Shown here: positions 19,086-30,439 of the stretch, piece after piece
Layout of the letters: each line of letters starts with the position of its first letter
Numbering within the stretch: the first letter of the stretch is position 1
Origin: Allobaculum sp. Allo2
Lineage (GTDB): Bacteria; Bacillota_I; Bacilli_A; Erysipelotrichales; Erysipelotrichaceae
Length of the DNA: 64,000 nt
Reading direction: 5' to 3'
NCBI RefSeq assembly: GCF_022701175.1
Contig: NZ_CP078088.1
Coordinates: 682,001-746,000 of the forward strand
Notes under the pieces: generated by a model
Database searches by the model: none
The model's input: the letters and a program-made list of their open reading frames with translations, nothing else
What the model was told of the DNA's origin: nothing
Translations under genes and position numbers: made by a program

Positions 19086-20146
19086 ATGAATCAGAATGCC
19101 CTGCTGGAATGGTACAAAAACAATCACCGCGAACTTCCGTTTCGCTGCAACCGGGACCCGTATCGAATCTGGGTTTCCGAAATCATGGCGCAGCAGACCC
19201 GCATTGAGGCCATACTTGGCGCGTACGAGCGCTTTATGAACGCCTACGACTCCATCGAAAAGCTTGCCGACGCCGATGACGATGAATTGATGAAGCTCTG
19301 GCAGGGCCTGGGCTACTATTCGAGAGCTCGCAATCTGAAAAAGCGGCGCGGCTTTGCGTCGACTGCTATGACGGAAAGCTTCCAAAAACGAAGGCGGAAC
19401 TGAAAGCTCTGCCGGGCATCGGCGACTATACCGCCGGCGCCATCGCATCGATTGCCTATGGCGAGCGCGTCAGTGCCATCGATGGAAACGTCATCCGCGT
19501 CTACGCCCGTTATTACGGCCTTGAAGACGATTTTTCGATCGCCAGAAACCGCAAAGGACTCGAAAAGCGCGTCCAGGCCGATCTGCCCGAAGAAAAATGG
19601 ATGCCCTTATGGAATCAGGCGCTGATGGAACTGGGCGCTCTGATCTGTACGCCGAAAGCCGCGCGCTGTGCGGACTGTCCGCTTTATCCGGACTGCGTAA
19701 GCGGCCGCAGCGAAAATCCTCTGCGTCTTCCCGTTCCCAAGCAGAAAGCTGCAAGGCCGCAGGAAAAATTTACAGTGTACGTATGGTATGCGAAAGACGC
19801 GGACGGGTCGATCTGGATTCATCTGCGCAAGCGTCCGGCGTCGGGCCTGCTTGCGGGACTGTATCAGTTTGACGAAGAAAAGCCGGATCCCGTTTTGTCT
19901 GAACAGCCGCTTGGCGAACACCGCCATCTGTTCAGCCACCGCGAATGGTGCATGGAAGGCGTGCTTGTCGAAACGGAAAAACAGACGGATTTTCTGCGGC
20001 TGGAAAGCGCCTGCGCAAACTGCTCAATTCCTTCCGCTTTTCTTCCGTTTTTAAAACGCACGCTCAAAATTCTGAAAAAGGAAGATATCCCGCTTCATTT
20101 CGGAATGCACAGATCTCAGGAGGTCATACATGGAAAAACTGAATAA
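19086..20146 (+). CDS. mutY: A/G-specific adenine glycosylase, frameshifted
   Basis: MutY removes adenine mispaired with 8-oxoguanine. Visible features: LPFRCNRDPYRIWVSEIMAQ with catalytic Glu in SEIMAQQT (about residue 32), the helix-hairpin-helix LPGIGDYTAGAI, catalytic Asp in AIDGNVIRVYAR, and the four-Cys [4Fe-4S] loop CTPKAARCADCPLYPDC. A C-terminal NUDIX-like domain starts near residue 225 and ends RTLKILKK. One frame break at 19345, where LKKAARLCVDCYDG needs one more A. Start ATG 19086 is chosen over the in-frame upstream codons because the family begins here. About 353 residues. It overlaps the next gene by 17 bases. Confidence 0.93.
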
Positions 20147-20980
20147 GCCGATCCGAATGGTCGTCTGCGATCTGGATGGCACGCTGCTCTACAGCACGAA
20201 AAAATTACGGATCGAAACAAGGACGCCATATGCGCGCTGCGAAATCGCGGCGTGAAATTTGGCATCTGCTCCGGCCGTTCGGCGGTGGCGCTCAAAACGA
20301 TGCTCGCTTTGTGGGGGATCGATCAGGATGTGGATTTTGTGATCGGCTTTAACGGCGCGATGTATATGGATTCGGCGACCGGAAGCATCGAAGAAACCGA
20401 CTGGCTGACGCCCGAAGCGATCGCGCCGGTCATGGAATCTTTAAAAGGCTATCGTCTGGCGATGGCGGAATATCATGGAGACGGGCTGTATTCAACAGCC
20501 GACAATCCGATCGTACGCCAGATGGCCAGACGCAACCGGCTGAGCTTTCACAAAGTCAGACCCGACTGGCTGCTGCGAAACAGTCTGAAATTCATGGCCG
20601 TCGGCATGCCCTGGACCATTTCCCGCTATTTGAAAAGCGGCGAGCCGGCCCGCCTGAAAACCGCCCGCGTATTTCGCTCCGGACCGTTTTTGCTGGAATT
20701 TGTTCATCCGCAGCTTTCCAAGCTGGAAGGCGTCAAAAAGGCGTGCGAGCGCTTTGGCTGTTCGCTGGATGAAGTCGTGACGTTTGGCAATGACAATAAC
20801 GATCTGGAAATGTTAGCGGGAACGGTCGGCGTGGCCATGGCCAATGCGCTGCCGGCCATAAAAGAAGCCGCGAAATACGTCACCGCCTCCAACCGGCACG
20901 ACGGTACGGCGGTGTTCATGGAAAAGTACATTCTCACCCAGCCTCCCCTGCAGCCGGACAAGCCGGAGTCATCGAAATAA
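20130..20980 (+). CDS. Cof-type HAD hydrolase, frameshifted
   Basis: A HAD-fold sugar-phosphate-type phosphatase. The start at 20130 lies inside the end of mutY and follows CAGGAGGTC. Motif I is [12 protein letters not shown] (nucleophile near residue 14). A break at 20203 (A6 run) precedes [16 protein letters not shown] (motif II region). The C-terminal motif is [15 protein letters not shown] with metal-binding Asp residues, followed by [18 protein letters not shown], typical of Cof proteins. About 284 residues. Translationally coupled to mutY. Confidence 0.9.
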
Positions 20981-21101
20981 ACCCCGTCTGGATCGAAACA
21001 CGGAAGCAGACTGCACAATTCTGAATTGCCCATGCAGGACTTCTTTCCTGAAGATTTGGACATACACATTGGACATACACAAAGGAATAAGGATTACTGT
21101 T

Positions 21102-21580
21102 ATGAAAAAGGAAGATACCATTGAAAGCTTTACGCTCGATCACGACAAGGTGATCGCGCCTTACGTTCGGCTGATCGGCACCGAAACCGGTCCGAAAGGC
21201 GATGTCATTTCCAATTTTGACGTTCGTCTTACGCAGCCAAACCTCGATTTTATCGACAACGCGTCGCTCCACACGCTTGAGCATCTGCTCGCCAAATACC
21301 TCCGTCCTCAGTTCGACGGCTATATCGACTGCTCGCCTTACGGATGCCGCACCGGCTTCCATCTGCTCGTCTGGGGCGAACCGACGAGCGAAGAAGCGGC
21401 CAGGGCGCTGAAAAAGCGCTCGAACAGGTGACGGAAACGACCATCGATCAGGTTCCGGGTCTGCACCGCAAGGAGTGCGGCAACTATAGGGAACATTCGC
21501 TTGAGGGCGCCAAAGCCTGGGCGACCCGCATTCTCGCACAGGGCATTTCCAGCAACGCCTTCGAGCGCGAAGAAGTCTAG
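21102..21580 (+). CDS. luxS: S-ribosylhomocysteine lyase, frameshifted
   Basis: LuxS converts S-ribosylhomocysteine to homocysteine and the precursor of autoinducer-2, in the activated methyl cycle. The zinc-binding motif [12 protein letters not shown] (HxxEH, about residue 54) and the later CGNYREHSL (third zinc ligand Cys) are present. [17 protein letters not shown] is the usual N-terminus. One break at 21407, where [12 protein letters not shown] needs one more A. About 160 residues, as expected. Followed by a terminator, so probably its own unit. Confidence 0.94.
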
Positions 21581-21623
21581 ACCCCGGCTTTCCGGAAAAA
21601 CGAATAAGGAAAATCGAACAGAG

Positions 21624-21690
21624 AAAAGGAAACGATTCCCTCGCACAGCCGTGTACAGGCAAAGCGGGTCCGTCGTTTCCTTTTTGTTTT
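21624..21690 (+). terminator. Terminator of luxS
   Basis: Stem AAAAGGAAACGA/TCGTTTCCTTTTT with a long loop, then GTTTT. Confidence 0.7.
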
Positions 21691-21801
21691 GTATGGCCCA
21701 TTGGATGACGTAAGTTTTAAGCAGGAAAAGCCTGTCCGTTTCGAGCGCTCGAAACGGGCAGGCGAGAGGTTTATCGAGAATACGGAAAAGCGAAAGACCG
21801 T

Positions 21802-23099
21802 TTAGTCCGCGAACGGAATGCCGTACCAGGCAATGCCTTCGTCTTTCCAGCCGTTAGCAGTCAGGAAGTCCTGTTCGCGCCTGCTGGCGGTGTAGTTATG
21901 GGAGCCGGCTTTCGCGTTTGGATTGTAGGCCCGGTAAAGCGGCTGCGCGTTTTCCGTATTTTCCGGAGAATACCAGCCGATCTTTTCGTCTTTCCATCCC
22001 TGCGTGATGAGGAAATTTCTTTCCTTTTCGCTCATCGTGTAGTGATGATCGCCCGCGTTTTCGTTGTAGAGACGATAAACCGGCTTGCCGCTGCTGGCGG
22101 CCAGCCAGCCGATGCCTTCATACCACCAGCCGGCTTCAATCAGCGCGTTGCGCTCTCTGAGCACGGCGGTATAGAAGTGTTCGCCGGAGTTTGGATTGTA
22201 CATGCGAAACATGATCTGCGTGTTTTCCGGGGTCTTTGGAAGATAGGCACCCTCTACAGCGTTCTGCGCATACTGCTGCAGCTGCGCGCGGATCTGATCG
22301 GTCGTATAGACGGGTTCGCCGTTCGGGCTGTACTGGAAGACCTGACCAAAAACGGACCGGTATCCGGTACGGTTGTTTGTGCCGACCGCAAAACCGGTGA
22401 CGGTATAGTCCTTGTTTACGATGTTCTGATAGTGGCCGCCATTGGATGGCTTTTCCAGCGTGTACCAGCCGTAAAACGGATTCATGAACTGGCCAAGCGG
22501 AACGCCGGGGATCTGTCCCCAGCTCAGGTTTTCGCCCACACTAAAAAGACCGGTATGATCTTCGAGACTGCTGGACGCGTCGGCCTGCACCATGGAAATG
22601 GCCATCAGGGAATACGTTACGCCAAGAGCTGGAAGACCTTCCGAAGCCCGAATCTGGTTGCACTGATCAATATAGTCGAGCGCCATCCAGAAATGCGGAA
22701 GCGTGATGGTGTCGTTGGGATCATCCAGCGAGCCAAGCGTGTTTTCGAGACCGAAAGCCAGAATCGAGGCGGCTGCCGGCGACTGCGTCATGAAAAAGCC
22801 AAGAACGTCCAGGGCCATCGGGTCCTGATGCCGGTATGGTGCCAGCCACTGGGCGACCGTTTTTGAATCGTAGGGAACCGCGATATTGACGTGTGCGATT
22901 TCCGGGAGAATGTCTTCATCATACGGGGTATACGCGTCGCTGCTGTCCAGGATGTATGTCTCGCTGCTTTCCTGCTGCATCGGCTGAAGTTCTGCGGATG
23001 CAGACTCTTCGCTTTCCTTAGCCATCACGCTGACGGGCGTGCTCGCGCCAAGAAGCCCGACAAGCGCAAGGACCAGAGCAGACTGGATTTTTTCTTCAT
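21802..23099 (-). CDS. Exported CAP-domain protein with three DUF5648-type repeats
   Basis: A secreted protein; CAP (SCP/PR-1-like) domains bind lipids or peptides and their role in gut bacteria is largely unknown. The start at 23099 follows GGAGGAAAAG; repairing one A gives the signal peptide MKKKIQSALVLALVGLLGAS. The CAP domain spans about residues 130-280, with SMVQADASSSLEDHTGLF, VGENLSW and the signature GHYQNIVNKDYTVTGFAVG. Three repeats follow, each opening RMYNPN/YRLYNEN/YRAYNPN and ending with GIGW, KIGW or GIAW. About 432 residues. The frame is otherwise intact. Repeats match those in the genes at 12342 and 46184. Confidence 0.9.
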
Positions 23100-24002
23100 C
23101 TTTTCCTCCTTGTTTCTGCACAGTAAATCCGACGCTTCTGCCATGCGGCGAGACCGGAAAAGCACATGCGGCCGCATTACGCCAGCCTCATGCCATACAC
23201 GGTTTCTTCTGTGCAGACTGACCAGCCTATTCTGACACGGATCGCGCCAAATCGAAAACCGCGTGGCATCGCGGCTTCGCATTAGAGAAAAGCATTTCTC
23301 GTCAGAACCGACGAAAAACACTCCACCGGTTTAAAGGCAGACAGAAGAGAAAAACAGGAATCGGATCACGCTCCTGGCGCATGTGAAAATTCCCTTCAGA
23401 CCGATCCATTCGGATAAAGGATTTTTCCGATGTAAAACGTTTTCCGTGTACATTTGGAAAATCGGGTCCGCTTTCCGCAAAGACGATGGAAAGCTTTCTC
23501 GAAAAAATCTTCAAAAGCTCTGTGAAAACGACAGGCTGTCCGGATCCCTTTCGACGACTGAAAAAACAGTCGGAATCGAAGGGGTCCGGGCAGAACCGGC
23601 CGCTCTTTTGAGAAGGAAGCATTCAGACTGGTATGACGTTCTCATCCCTTTGAGATGAAACGGGCCGAATGGCGGTATAGAAAAATGGAAAAAGAAGAAA
23701 CGGATGTATTAAAAAGCGCATGCAGGCTTTTTAAATACGCAAAAATAATGATCCGTAAAGAAGATTTCCAATATTTAACGGTGTATTTATGCTGAATAGC
23801 GTATGATACTTTTCATTCCTGCAAGCCGTGCTTTTCCTGTAGACTTTCTAGGAAAAATGCGAAAATTTCGGGGAAAAGCCGGCAGGGAAAACCCGTACGG
23901 ATCGGGTTTTCCGGCCGTATCCGCTTTCAATAAGCCATAGAGGTTCATGAGCGGCTATGATAGAATGAAATGAATTCGTATGAGATTTGAGAGGAGAAAC
24001 AC
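23100..24002. other. Gene-free stretch upstream of secA
   Basis: I see no credible gene in these 900 bases. Features seen are a strong hairpin at 23886-23912 (GGAAAACCCG/CGGGTTTTCC) without a T run, and AT-rich sequence at 23690-23830. The minus-strand reading frame at 23302-23622 has no ribosome site or known motif and I reject it. Confidence 0.45.
23958..23966 (+). promoter_or_regulatory. Extended -10 promoter candidate for secA
   Basis: TGATAGAAT, an extended -10 (TGn plus TAGAAT), 36 bases before the secA ATG. The -35 region is weak, as is common with extended -10 promoters. Confidence 0.45.
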
Positions 24003-26439
24003 ATGGCTCTTTTGGAGGTCTGTTCTCTGAGGACGCTAGAGAACTGAAAAACTGGAAAAACAGCAGATCTCGTTCTTGCCCGCGAGCAGGAAATGAAGAA
24101 TCTGTCTGATGATGAACTGAGACATAAAACCGATGAATACCGTGAACGTCTTGCCAAAGGCGAAACGCTTGATGATCTTCTGCCGGAAGCCTTCGCGACA
24201 GCCCGCGAAGCCGCCAGCCGCGTGATCGGTGAAAAGCCGTTCAAAGTGCAGGTTGAAGGTTCCATTGCGATGCATCGCGGCGACATTGCCGAGATGAAAA
24301 CGGGTGAAGGTAAAACGCTGACAGCCACTATGGCGGTTTACCTGAATGCCCTCGAAGGCAAAGGCGTTCATGTTATTACCGTCAATGAATACCTCGCCGG
24401 ACGAGATGCGGCCTGGATGGGCGAAATTTACCGTTTCCTGGGTCTGACCGTCGGCGTAAACAAGCATGAAATGAGCGAAGCGCAGAAACGAGAAGCGTAC
24501 AACTGCGACATTACGTACACCACCAACTCCGAACTTGGATTTGACTACCTGCGCGACAACATGGCCCGCCGCGTCGAAGACCGCGTACAGCGCGGCCTGC
24601 ACGTCGCCATCGTCGATGAGGTCGACTCCGTTCTGGTCGATGAAGCGAGAACCCCGCTGATTATTTCCGGGGTTCGAAAGATACCGCAAACCTCTACATT
24701 GCGGCCGACCGCTTCGTAAAGACTCTGACCGCTCCGGAGTATGAATACGACAAGAAAACGAAGGAAAAGGAACTGCTTTCCGGCGACTACGACATCGATG
24801 AAAAAATCCGTCAGTGCATTCTGACCGACAGCGGTGTAGAAAAAGCCGAAAAGTTCTTCAATGTACCGAACCTGTACGACCTGAACAATACCCAGCTCGT
24901 ACACCACATCAACCAGGCGCTGCGTGCCAACTACATCATGACCAAGGACGTGGAATACGTAGTCAGCGATGATTCCGAAATCGTCATCGTCGACCAGTTC
25001 ACCGGACGTACCATGCCGGGACGCGTATTCTCCGAAGGTCTGCACCAGGCCATCGAAGCGAAGGAAAACGTGCCGATTAAGGAAGAAACGTCTACCCTGG
25101 CTACGATTACCTACCAGAACCTGTTCCGTCTGTACGACAAGCTGGCCGGCATGACCGGTACCGCCAAGACCGAGGAAGAGGAATTCTTAAGCACGTATAA
25201 CATGCGCGTTATCGTCATCCCGACAAACCGTCCGATCGCCCGTCAGGACCTTCCGGACGAAATCTACGTGCACAAGAGCGATAAATACAAAGCGCTCGTT
25301 GCCAAAGTCAAGGAACTTTACGAAAAGGGCCAGCCGGTTCTGGTCGGCACCATCGCCGTAGAAGTTTCCGAACTGCTTGACAAGATGCTCAATGACGAAG
25401 GCATTCCGCACGAAGTGCTGAACGCCAAAAACCACGCGCGCGAGGCGGAAATCATCGCCAAGGCCGGCCGTCCAAAATCCGTAACGATCGCCACCAACAT
25501 GGCTGGCCGCGGTACCGACATCAAGCTGACTAAGGAAAGCCGCGAACTCGGCGGTCTGGCTGTTCTCGGTTCCGAGCGTCACGAATCCCGTCGTATCGAC
25601 AACCAGCTGCGCGGCCGTTCCGGCCGTCAGGGCGACCCCGGATTCTCCCGCTTCTACGTTTCTCTCGAAGACGATCTGATGGTTCGCTTTGGTACCGACA
25701 AGCTCAAAACCTGTTCTCTTCGCTGGGCGAAGGGCAGATTGAGTCCAAACAGGTTACCCGTTCGATTACAATGGCTCAGAAGAAGGTCGAAGGCTCGAAC
25801 TTCGATACCCGTAAAAACGTTCTGGACTACGATGACGTTCTGCGAAGACAGCGTGAAATCATTTACGACCAGAGAAACAAAGTTCTCGAATCCGACGACG
25901 TATCGGATATGGTCAGACTGATGATGGAAAAAGTCATCGAGCAGACGCTCCAGGCGGACCTGTCGGATGAGCGCAAAGGCGAAGTCGACCTGCCGGAACT
26001 CGTCCGTTCCCTCGAAGTGCTCGGCCTGAAAGGCGATCGCGGCTTCCATGTCGAGGAGCTCGAAGGCAAGAACTTCAACGAACTCAAGGACTACATTTTC
26101 AACCGGGTATGGAAAGAATTCGACGAAGAAATCGATCTCGTCCGTGAACCGTTCAAACGCTACGAAAAGGACATCGTTCTGGCCACCATCGACCGCAACT
26201 GGGTTGCGCACATCGACCTGATGGAAAAACTGCGCGCCGGCATCGGTCTGCGCAGCTACGCCCAGAACAACCCGCTGCAGCAGTACGTGCAGGAAGGCTT
26301 TGACATGTTCGAGGAAATGAACCGTCGAATCGACCGCGAAATCGTTTCGAACCTTCTGAAATTCCGCGCGCCGAAACCGCAGCCGACGAACAAGGTCGAG
26401 CAGGTTCGGGAAGCCGCTAAAGAAAGAGTGCAGAAGTAA
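24003..26439 (+). CDS. secA: Preprotein translocase ATPase SecA, frameshifted
   Basis: SecA drives protein export through SecYEG. Start 24003 follows GAGAGGAGAAAC. Domains in order: Walker [21 protein letters not shown] (about residue 100), Walker [20 protein letters not shown], preprotein-binding region, [26 protein letters not shown], and [20 protein letters not shown] (motif VI, arginine finger). The helical scaffold ends [13 protein letters not shown]. Five frame breaks (about 24012, 24045, 24053, 24671, 25709), each repaired by adding one base to a homopolymer; so a true pseudogene is most unlikely for this essential gene. Length about 814 residues; it ends without the C-terminal Cys-rich zinc motif of many SecA proteins. 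Confidence 0.95.
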
Positions 26440-27537
26440 TGGAACTTTTGAACTGAAACAAATGCTTGCTACTCACCTGGAGAAGTTGGACTCTCTGGGT
26501 GAGTCGCTTTGACCTGCCATCCAAGGAAAAGCAGATTGAAGACTACGACCGGCAGATGCTGGCGGAAGATTTCTGGAGCGATCAGAAAAAGCCCAGAGCG
26601 TAATCCGCAAGCAGAACTCCTTAAAGGACATTGTCACCTCCTATAACGAACTGCGCGCCGACATGGATTCCGTTTCGGAAGCGTATGACGTGCTCAAGGA
26701 AGAGATGGACGAGGATCTGCTGGAAATGGCCTCGGAAGAAATGGAAGAGGCCGCAAAGAAAATGGAAACCTTCCAGGTGAAGGTTCTGCTGTCGGGGAAT
26801 ACGACGATTCCAACGCCATTCTGGAATTCCATCCGGGAGCCGGCGGAACGGAAGCGTGCGACTGGGCGTCCATGCTCTATCGCATGTACACCCGCTACGC
26901 ACAGAATAAGGGCTGGAAAGTAACCGTGCTCGACTATCAGGAAGAACAGGAAGCCGGTCTGAAATCGGCGACCATCCTGATTGAGGGCGAAAAAGCCTAC
27001 GGCTATCTCAAAGGCGAAAAAGGCGTGCATCGTCTGGTGCGCATTTCGCCCTTCGATGCGGGTGCTCGCCGTCACACTTCGTTTGCGTCGGTGGAAGTCA
27101 TGCCGCAGTTTAACGACGACATCGAAATCGAGATCAAGCCGGAAGATCTTCTTGTGGAAACCAAACGCGCGTCCGGCGCGGGCGGTCAGCACATTAACAA
27201 GACCGACTCCGCGATTCGCATGGTCCACCTGCCGACGGGCATCGTGGCGACCTGCCAGTCTGGACGAAGTCAGATTCAGAACCGTGAAGAAGCCCTGCGC
27301 ATTTTGAAATCCCGGCTGCTTCAGCTGGAAATCGAAAACCAGCAGAAGAAAATCGCCGAACTGCGCGGTGAAGTCAAAGCTAACGAATGGGGATCCCAGA
27401 TCCGTTCGTACGTTCTGCATCCCTACACGATGGTCAAGGACGCAAGAACCGGCTGCGAAACCAGTCAGGCCCAGAGCGTGCTCGACGGGGATCTGGACGG
27501 ATTCATCTTCGCTTGGCTGAACTCCCAGGTCAGCTGA
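26439..27537 (+). CDS. prfB: Peptide chain release factor 2, with programmed frameshift
   Basis: RF2 ends translation at UGA and UAA. The ATG overlaps the secA stop (TAATG), the classic secA-prfB arrangement. After one repair near 26447, codons lead to the UGA at 26510-26512 in CTTTGAC, the conserved recoding site; the +1 frame continues [17 protein letters not shown]. The stop-codon-reading motif is [15 protein letters not shown] and the hydrolysis motif is [18 protein letters not shown] (GGQ). Two further breaks (about 26590, A run; 26793, G run) look like sequence errors. About 367 residues, normal for RF2. Confidence 0.95.
26495..26513 (+). promoter_or_regulatory. Programmed +1 frameshift site of prfB
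   Basis: CTTTGAC at 26507-26513, preceded by GGGTGAG (SD-like) three bases before the CTT codon. Ribosomes slip from CUU to UUU at the UGA, so RF2 regulates its own synthesis. Only this break in prfB is expected to be biological. Confidence 0.85.
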
Positions 27538-27557
27538 TCGCGAATTTTGTACAAGGC

Positions 27558-27601
27558 TGTAAACCGGCCGGCGCTCAAAACGAGATGCCGACTGGTTTTT
27601 G
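27558..27601 (+). terminator. Terminator of secA-prfB
   Basis: Eleven-base stem AACCGGCCGGC/GCCGACTGGTT with one wobble and one mismatch, then TTTTTG. The rest of 27602-27860 shows no gene or clear leader structure. Confidence 0.75.
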
Positions 27602-27860
27602 TATGCTGCAAAGCGGAAAGAAAAAGATTCGGCAGAAACAGACTTTTTCAAAATCGCTCAGGAAAGCCGGGAAACGGGACATTTTCCAGACACCGCGCTC
27701 TCACTCTCGATGAAGAGCGATAGGATGGAAACAGGACGATAAAAACGGACGGCTTTTGAGCGGACTGCGGCTGACGACGGGGTCCGATCGTCATGCGGGA
27801 GTGCTCCCAGGCCGATCCCAAAAGTAAAAGCCAGTTCAGGATGGCAAGAAAGGATTTCCA

Positions 27861-28787
27861 ATGAAAATTCATGAGACGATTCTGGATGTGATCGGCAATA
27901 CGCCCCTGGTGGAAGCCGGTGTACTGGAACAGGAAAACGATTCGAAAGCCCGCGTGGTCTTCAAGCTGGAAGCGCTCAATCCGGGCGGATCCGCAAAAGA
28001 CCGCATTGCGCTGCACATGATTGAAAAAGCCGAAAAGAAGGGCGCCTGAAAAAGGCATGACCATTATTGAAGCCACTTCCGGAAATACCGGCATCGGCGA
28101 AGCGCTCGTGGGCGCACGCAAAGGCTATCGCACGATTATTGTTATGCCGGATTCTATGTCGATAGAACGCCGCAATCTGCTTAAGGCCTTCGGCGCGGAA
28201 GTCGTTTTGACCAAAGGCAGAGAAGGCATGGCCGGCGCGGTAGCCAAAGCCGAAGAAATCGGAAAAGAAATCGGCGATGTCTTTGTACCGGGTCAGTTTG
28301 AAAATCCGGACAACCCTGAAACGCACTATCTGACGACCGGTCCGGAAATCTGGGAAGATACGGACGGCAAGGTCGACATTTTTGTTGCCGGCGTCGGCAC
28401 GGGCGGAACGCTCAGCGGTGTCGGAAAATACCTCAGGGAAAAAATCCGAACGTGAAAATCGTGGCGGTCGAACCCGCCGGCTCTCCGCTGCTTTCGGGCG
28501 GCAAAGCCGGTCCACACAAGCTGCAGGGCATTGGCGCCAACTTCATTCCGGATACGCTCGATCGCTCGATTTATGACGAAGTGATCGAAGTCAGCGACGA
28601 AGACGCGCTGAAAACGGGCCGGGATCTGGCGCGCAAGGAAGGTATTCTGGCCGGCATTTCCTCCGGCGCGGCGGCAGCCGCGGCTTTAGAACTGGCTTCC
28701 CGTCTGGAAAACGAAGGCAAGCTCATTGTGGCGCTCCTTCCCGATACCGGCGATCGCTATCTTTCCAGCGAAATGTTTACAGACTGA
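27861..28787 (+). CDS. cysK: Cysteine synthase (O-acetylserine sulfhydrylase), frameshifted
   Basis: A PLP enzyme that makes cysteine from O-acetylserine and sulfide. The PLP-binding Lys sits in [16 protein letters not shown] (about residue 45; the usual SVKDR is SAKDR here), with [14 protein letters not shown] for the substrate loop, [15 protein letters not shown] for the PLP phosphate, and [12 protein letters not shown] near the C-terminus. Frame breaks near 28045-28052 and at 28445 (A6 run; [10 protein letters not shown]). About 310 residues, as usual. No T-box or CymR-like leader is recognised. Followed by a terminator. Confidence 0.93.
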
Positions 28788-28821
28788 TCGAATACAGATA
28801 CACAATCGAAAAAGAATATGA

Positions 28822-28856
28822 GAAAACGGCAGGCCGCAAAGGGCCTGCCGTTTGCC
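28822..28856 (+). terminator. Terminator of cysK
   Basis: Twelve-base stem AAACGGCAGGCC/GGCCTGCCGTTT followed by GCCGTAT; the T run is short, so strength is uncertain. Confidence 0.65.
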
Positions 28857-29013
28857 GTATAGGGGACACATGGTTTAAAAGAAGCGCTGCAGGCACAACT
28901 CGCTGGTTTTGACGATATATACCGCTTTTCTCCCCCATACGGCATAAAAATTGCGATATATGTTTTATGCCAAGAAATGTAAAGGGTTACATCAAAAACA
29001 GGAGAAAAAGAAA

Positions 29014-30153
29014 ATGGTAAATCGTTTTGTTCCCAATGCCGTTTCCTATCACGGCAAAGGGGATTCAGGAAATTCCTGGAATCGTCCGAAGCAAAGGCTT
29101 CAAAAAAGCGTTTATCGCGACCGACCCGGATCTGGTGAAATTTGGCGTAACGAAGAAAATTACCGATCTGCTCGACGCGAACGGCATGGACTACACAGTC
29201 AATTTCGACATCCAGCCCAACCCGACCATCGAAAATGTGCAGCACGGCGTCAAAGCGTATAAGGAATCCGGTGCAGACTCCATGATTACCGTCGGCGAAG
29301 GAAGCGCATGGATACCGGCAAAGCCATCGGCATTATCATCAACAACCCTGAGTTTGCGGACGTTCGCTCGCTCGAAGGCGTTGCCGACACGAAAAATCCG
29401 ACTGTCTTCACCATTGCTGTCCCGACGACAGCAGGAACCGCTGCCGAAGCGACGATCAACTACGTGATCATCGATCCAGAACGCAAGCGTAAATTCGTCT
29501 GTGTCGATACGAACGACATTCCTAACGTGGCGATCGTTGACCCCGACATGATGAGTTCCATGCCTAAAGGGCTCAGAGCTGCAACCGGAATGGATACGCT
29601 GACGCACGCAATTGAAGGCTGCACGACCGCAGCGGCCTGGGAACTGGCCGACTGCCTCAACCTGGAAGCCATTCACCTGATCAGCCAGAATCTGCGCAAG
29701 ACGGTCGAAAACGACCCCGAAGGCCGTGAAGGCATGGCGCTTGGTCAGTTTGTAACCGGCATGGCGTTCTCGAACGTCGGCCTGGGCATTGCCCACTCCA
29801 TGGCGCACACACTCGGTGCGTTCTACAACGCGCCCCATGGCGTAGCGTGCGCAATCCTGCCGCCCATCGTGATGGAATACAACCAGAAAGCAACCGGCGA
29901 TAAGTTCAGAAAAATTGCGGAAGCCATGGACGTCGATACGACGGGCATGAGCGAAAAGGAATACCGCAAAGCTACCATTGACGCGGTGAAGAAACTTTCC
30001 GCCGACGTAGGCATTCCAGAAAAGCTGGATGCGCTGCGCGAAGAAGATCTCGATTTCCTTGCCGAATCCGCCTATGCAGATGCGTGCCGTCCGGGAAATC
30101 CGAGAGAAACCTCCGTTGCGGACATGAAGGACCTGTCCCGTAAACTGATGTAA
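29014..30153 (+). CDS. Iron-containing alcohol dehydrogenase (lactaldehyde reductase-like), frameshifted
   Basis: A group III, Fe-dependent NAD(P)H alcohol dehydrogenase. The closest recognised type is FucO/1,2-propanediol oxidoreductase. Start 29014 follows AGGAGAAAAAG. Nucleotide-binding region around SMITVGGGSAMDTGKAIG (needs repair at 29306). Metal ligands lie in VDPDMMSSMP, MDTLTHAIEG, LGIAHSMAHTLGAFYNAPHG; these Asp/His positions match the family. A first break at about 29058. About 381 residues repaired, matching the family's ~383. Stand-alone gene between two terminators. Confidence 0.92.
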
Positions 30154-30222
30154 TCTGACGCGATCCGCTTTTACCCGGCATGGCGAAGCGGATCTGGGAA
30201 CATACGCTGTTCTGAACCGATT

Positions 30223-30281
30223 TGCGGCTCTGATGCAAAGATCCGATCAAGGACCTGAACGATCAGAGCCGCATTTCTTTT
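30223..30281 (+). terminator. Terminator of the iron alcohol dehydrogenase
   Basis: Twelve-base stem TGCGGCTCTGAT/ATCAGAGCCGCA with a long loop, then TTTCTTTTG. Confidence 0.75.
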
Positions 30282-30439
30282 GTCCTGTTTCTTTATTCCT
30301 TGTCGACCGGTTGTGTCTGCCTGTGGGCGTCTGAAGAGAATTTCGGATTTCTTGGTGCGGCAGGGCGTCTGTCCTAAAATGGAAGCGATAAAGAAGAATC
30401 CAGTCCGTTAACGCTCTGGAAGAAAGGAGAATACAGAAT

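Noticed and set aside
23302-23622. A 106-codon minus-strand frame upstream of secA
   Set aside because: No ribosome site, no family match, and composition unlike the neighbouring genes.
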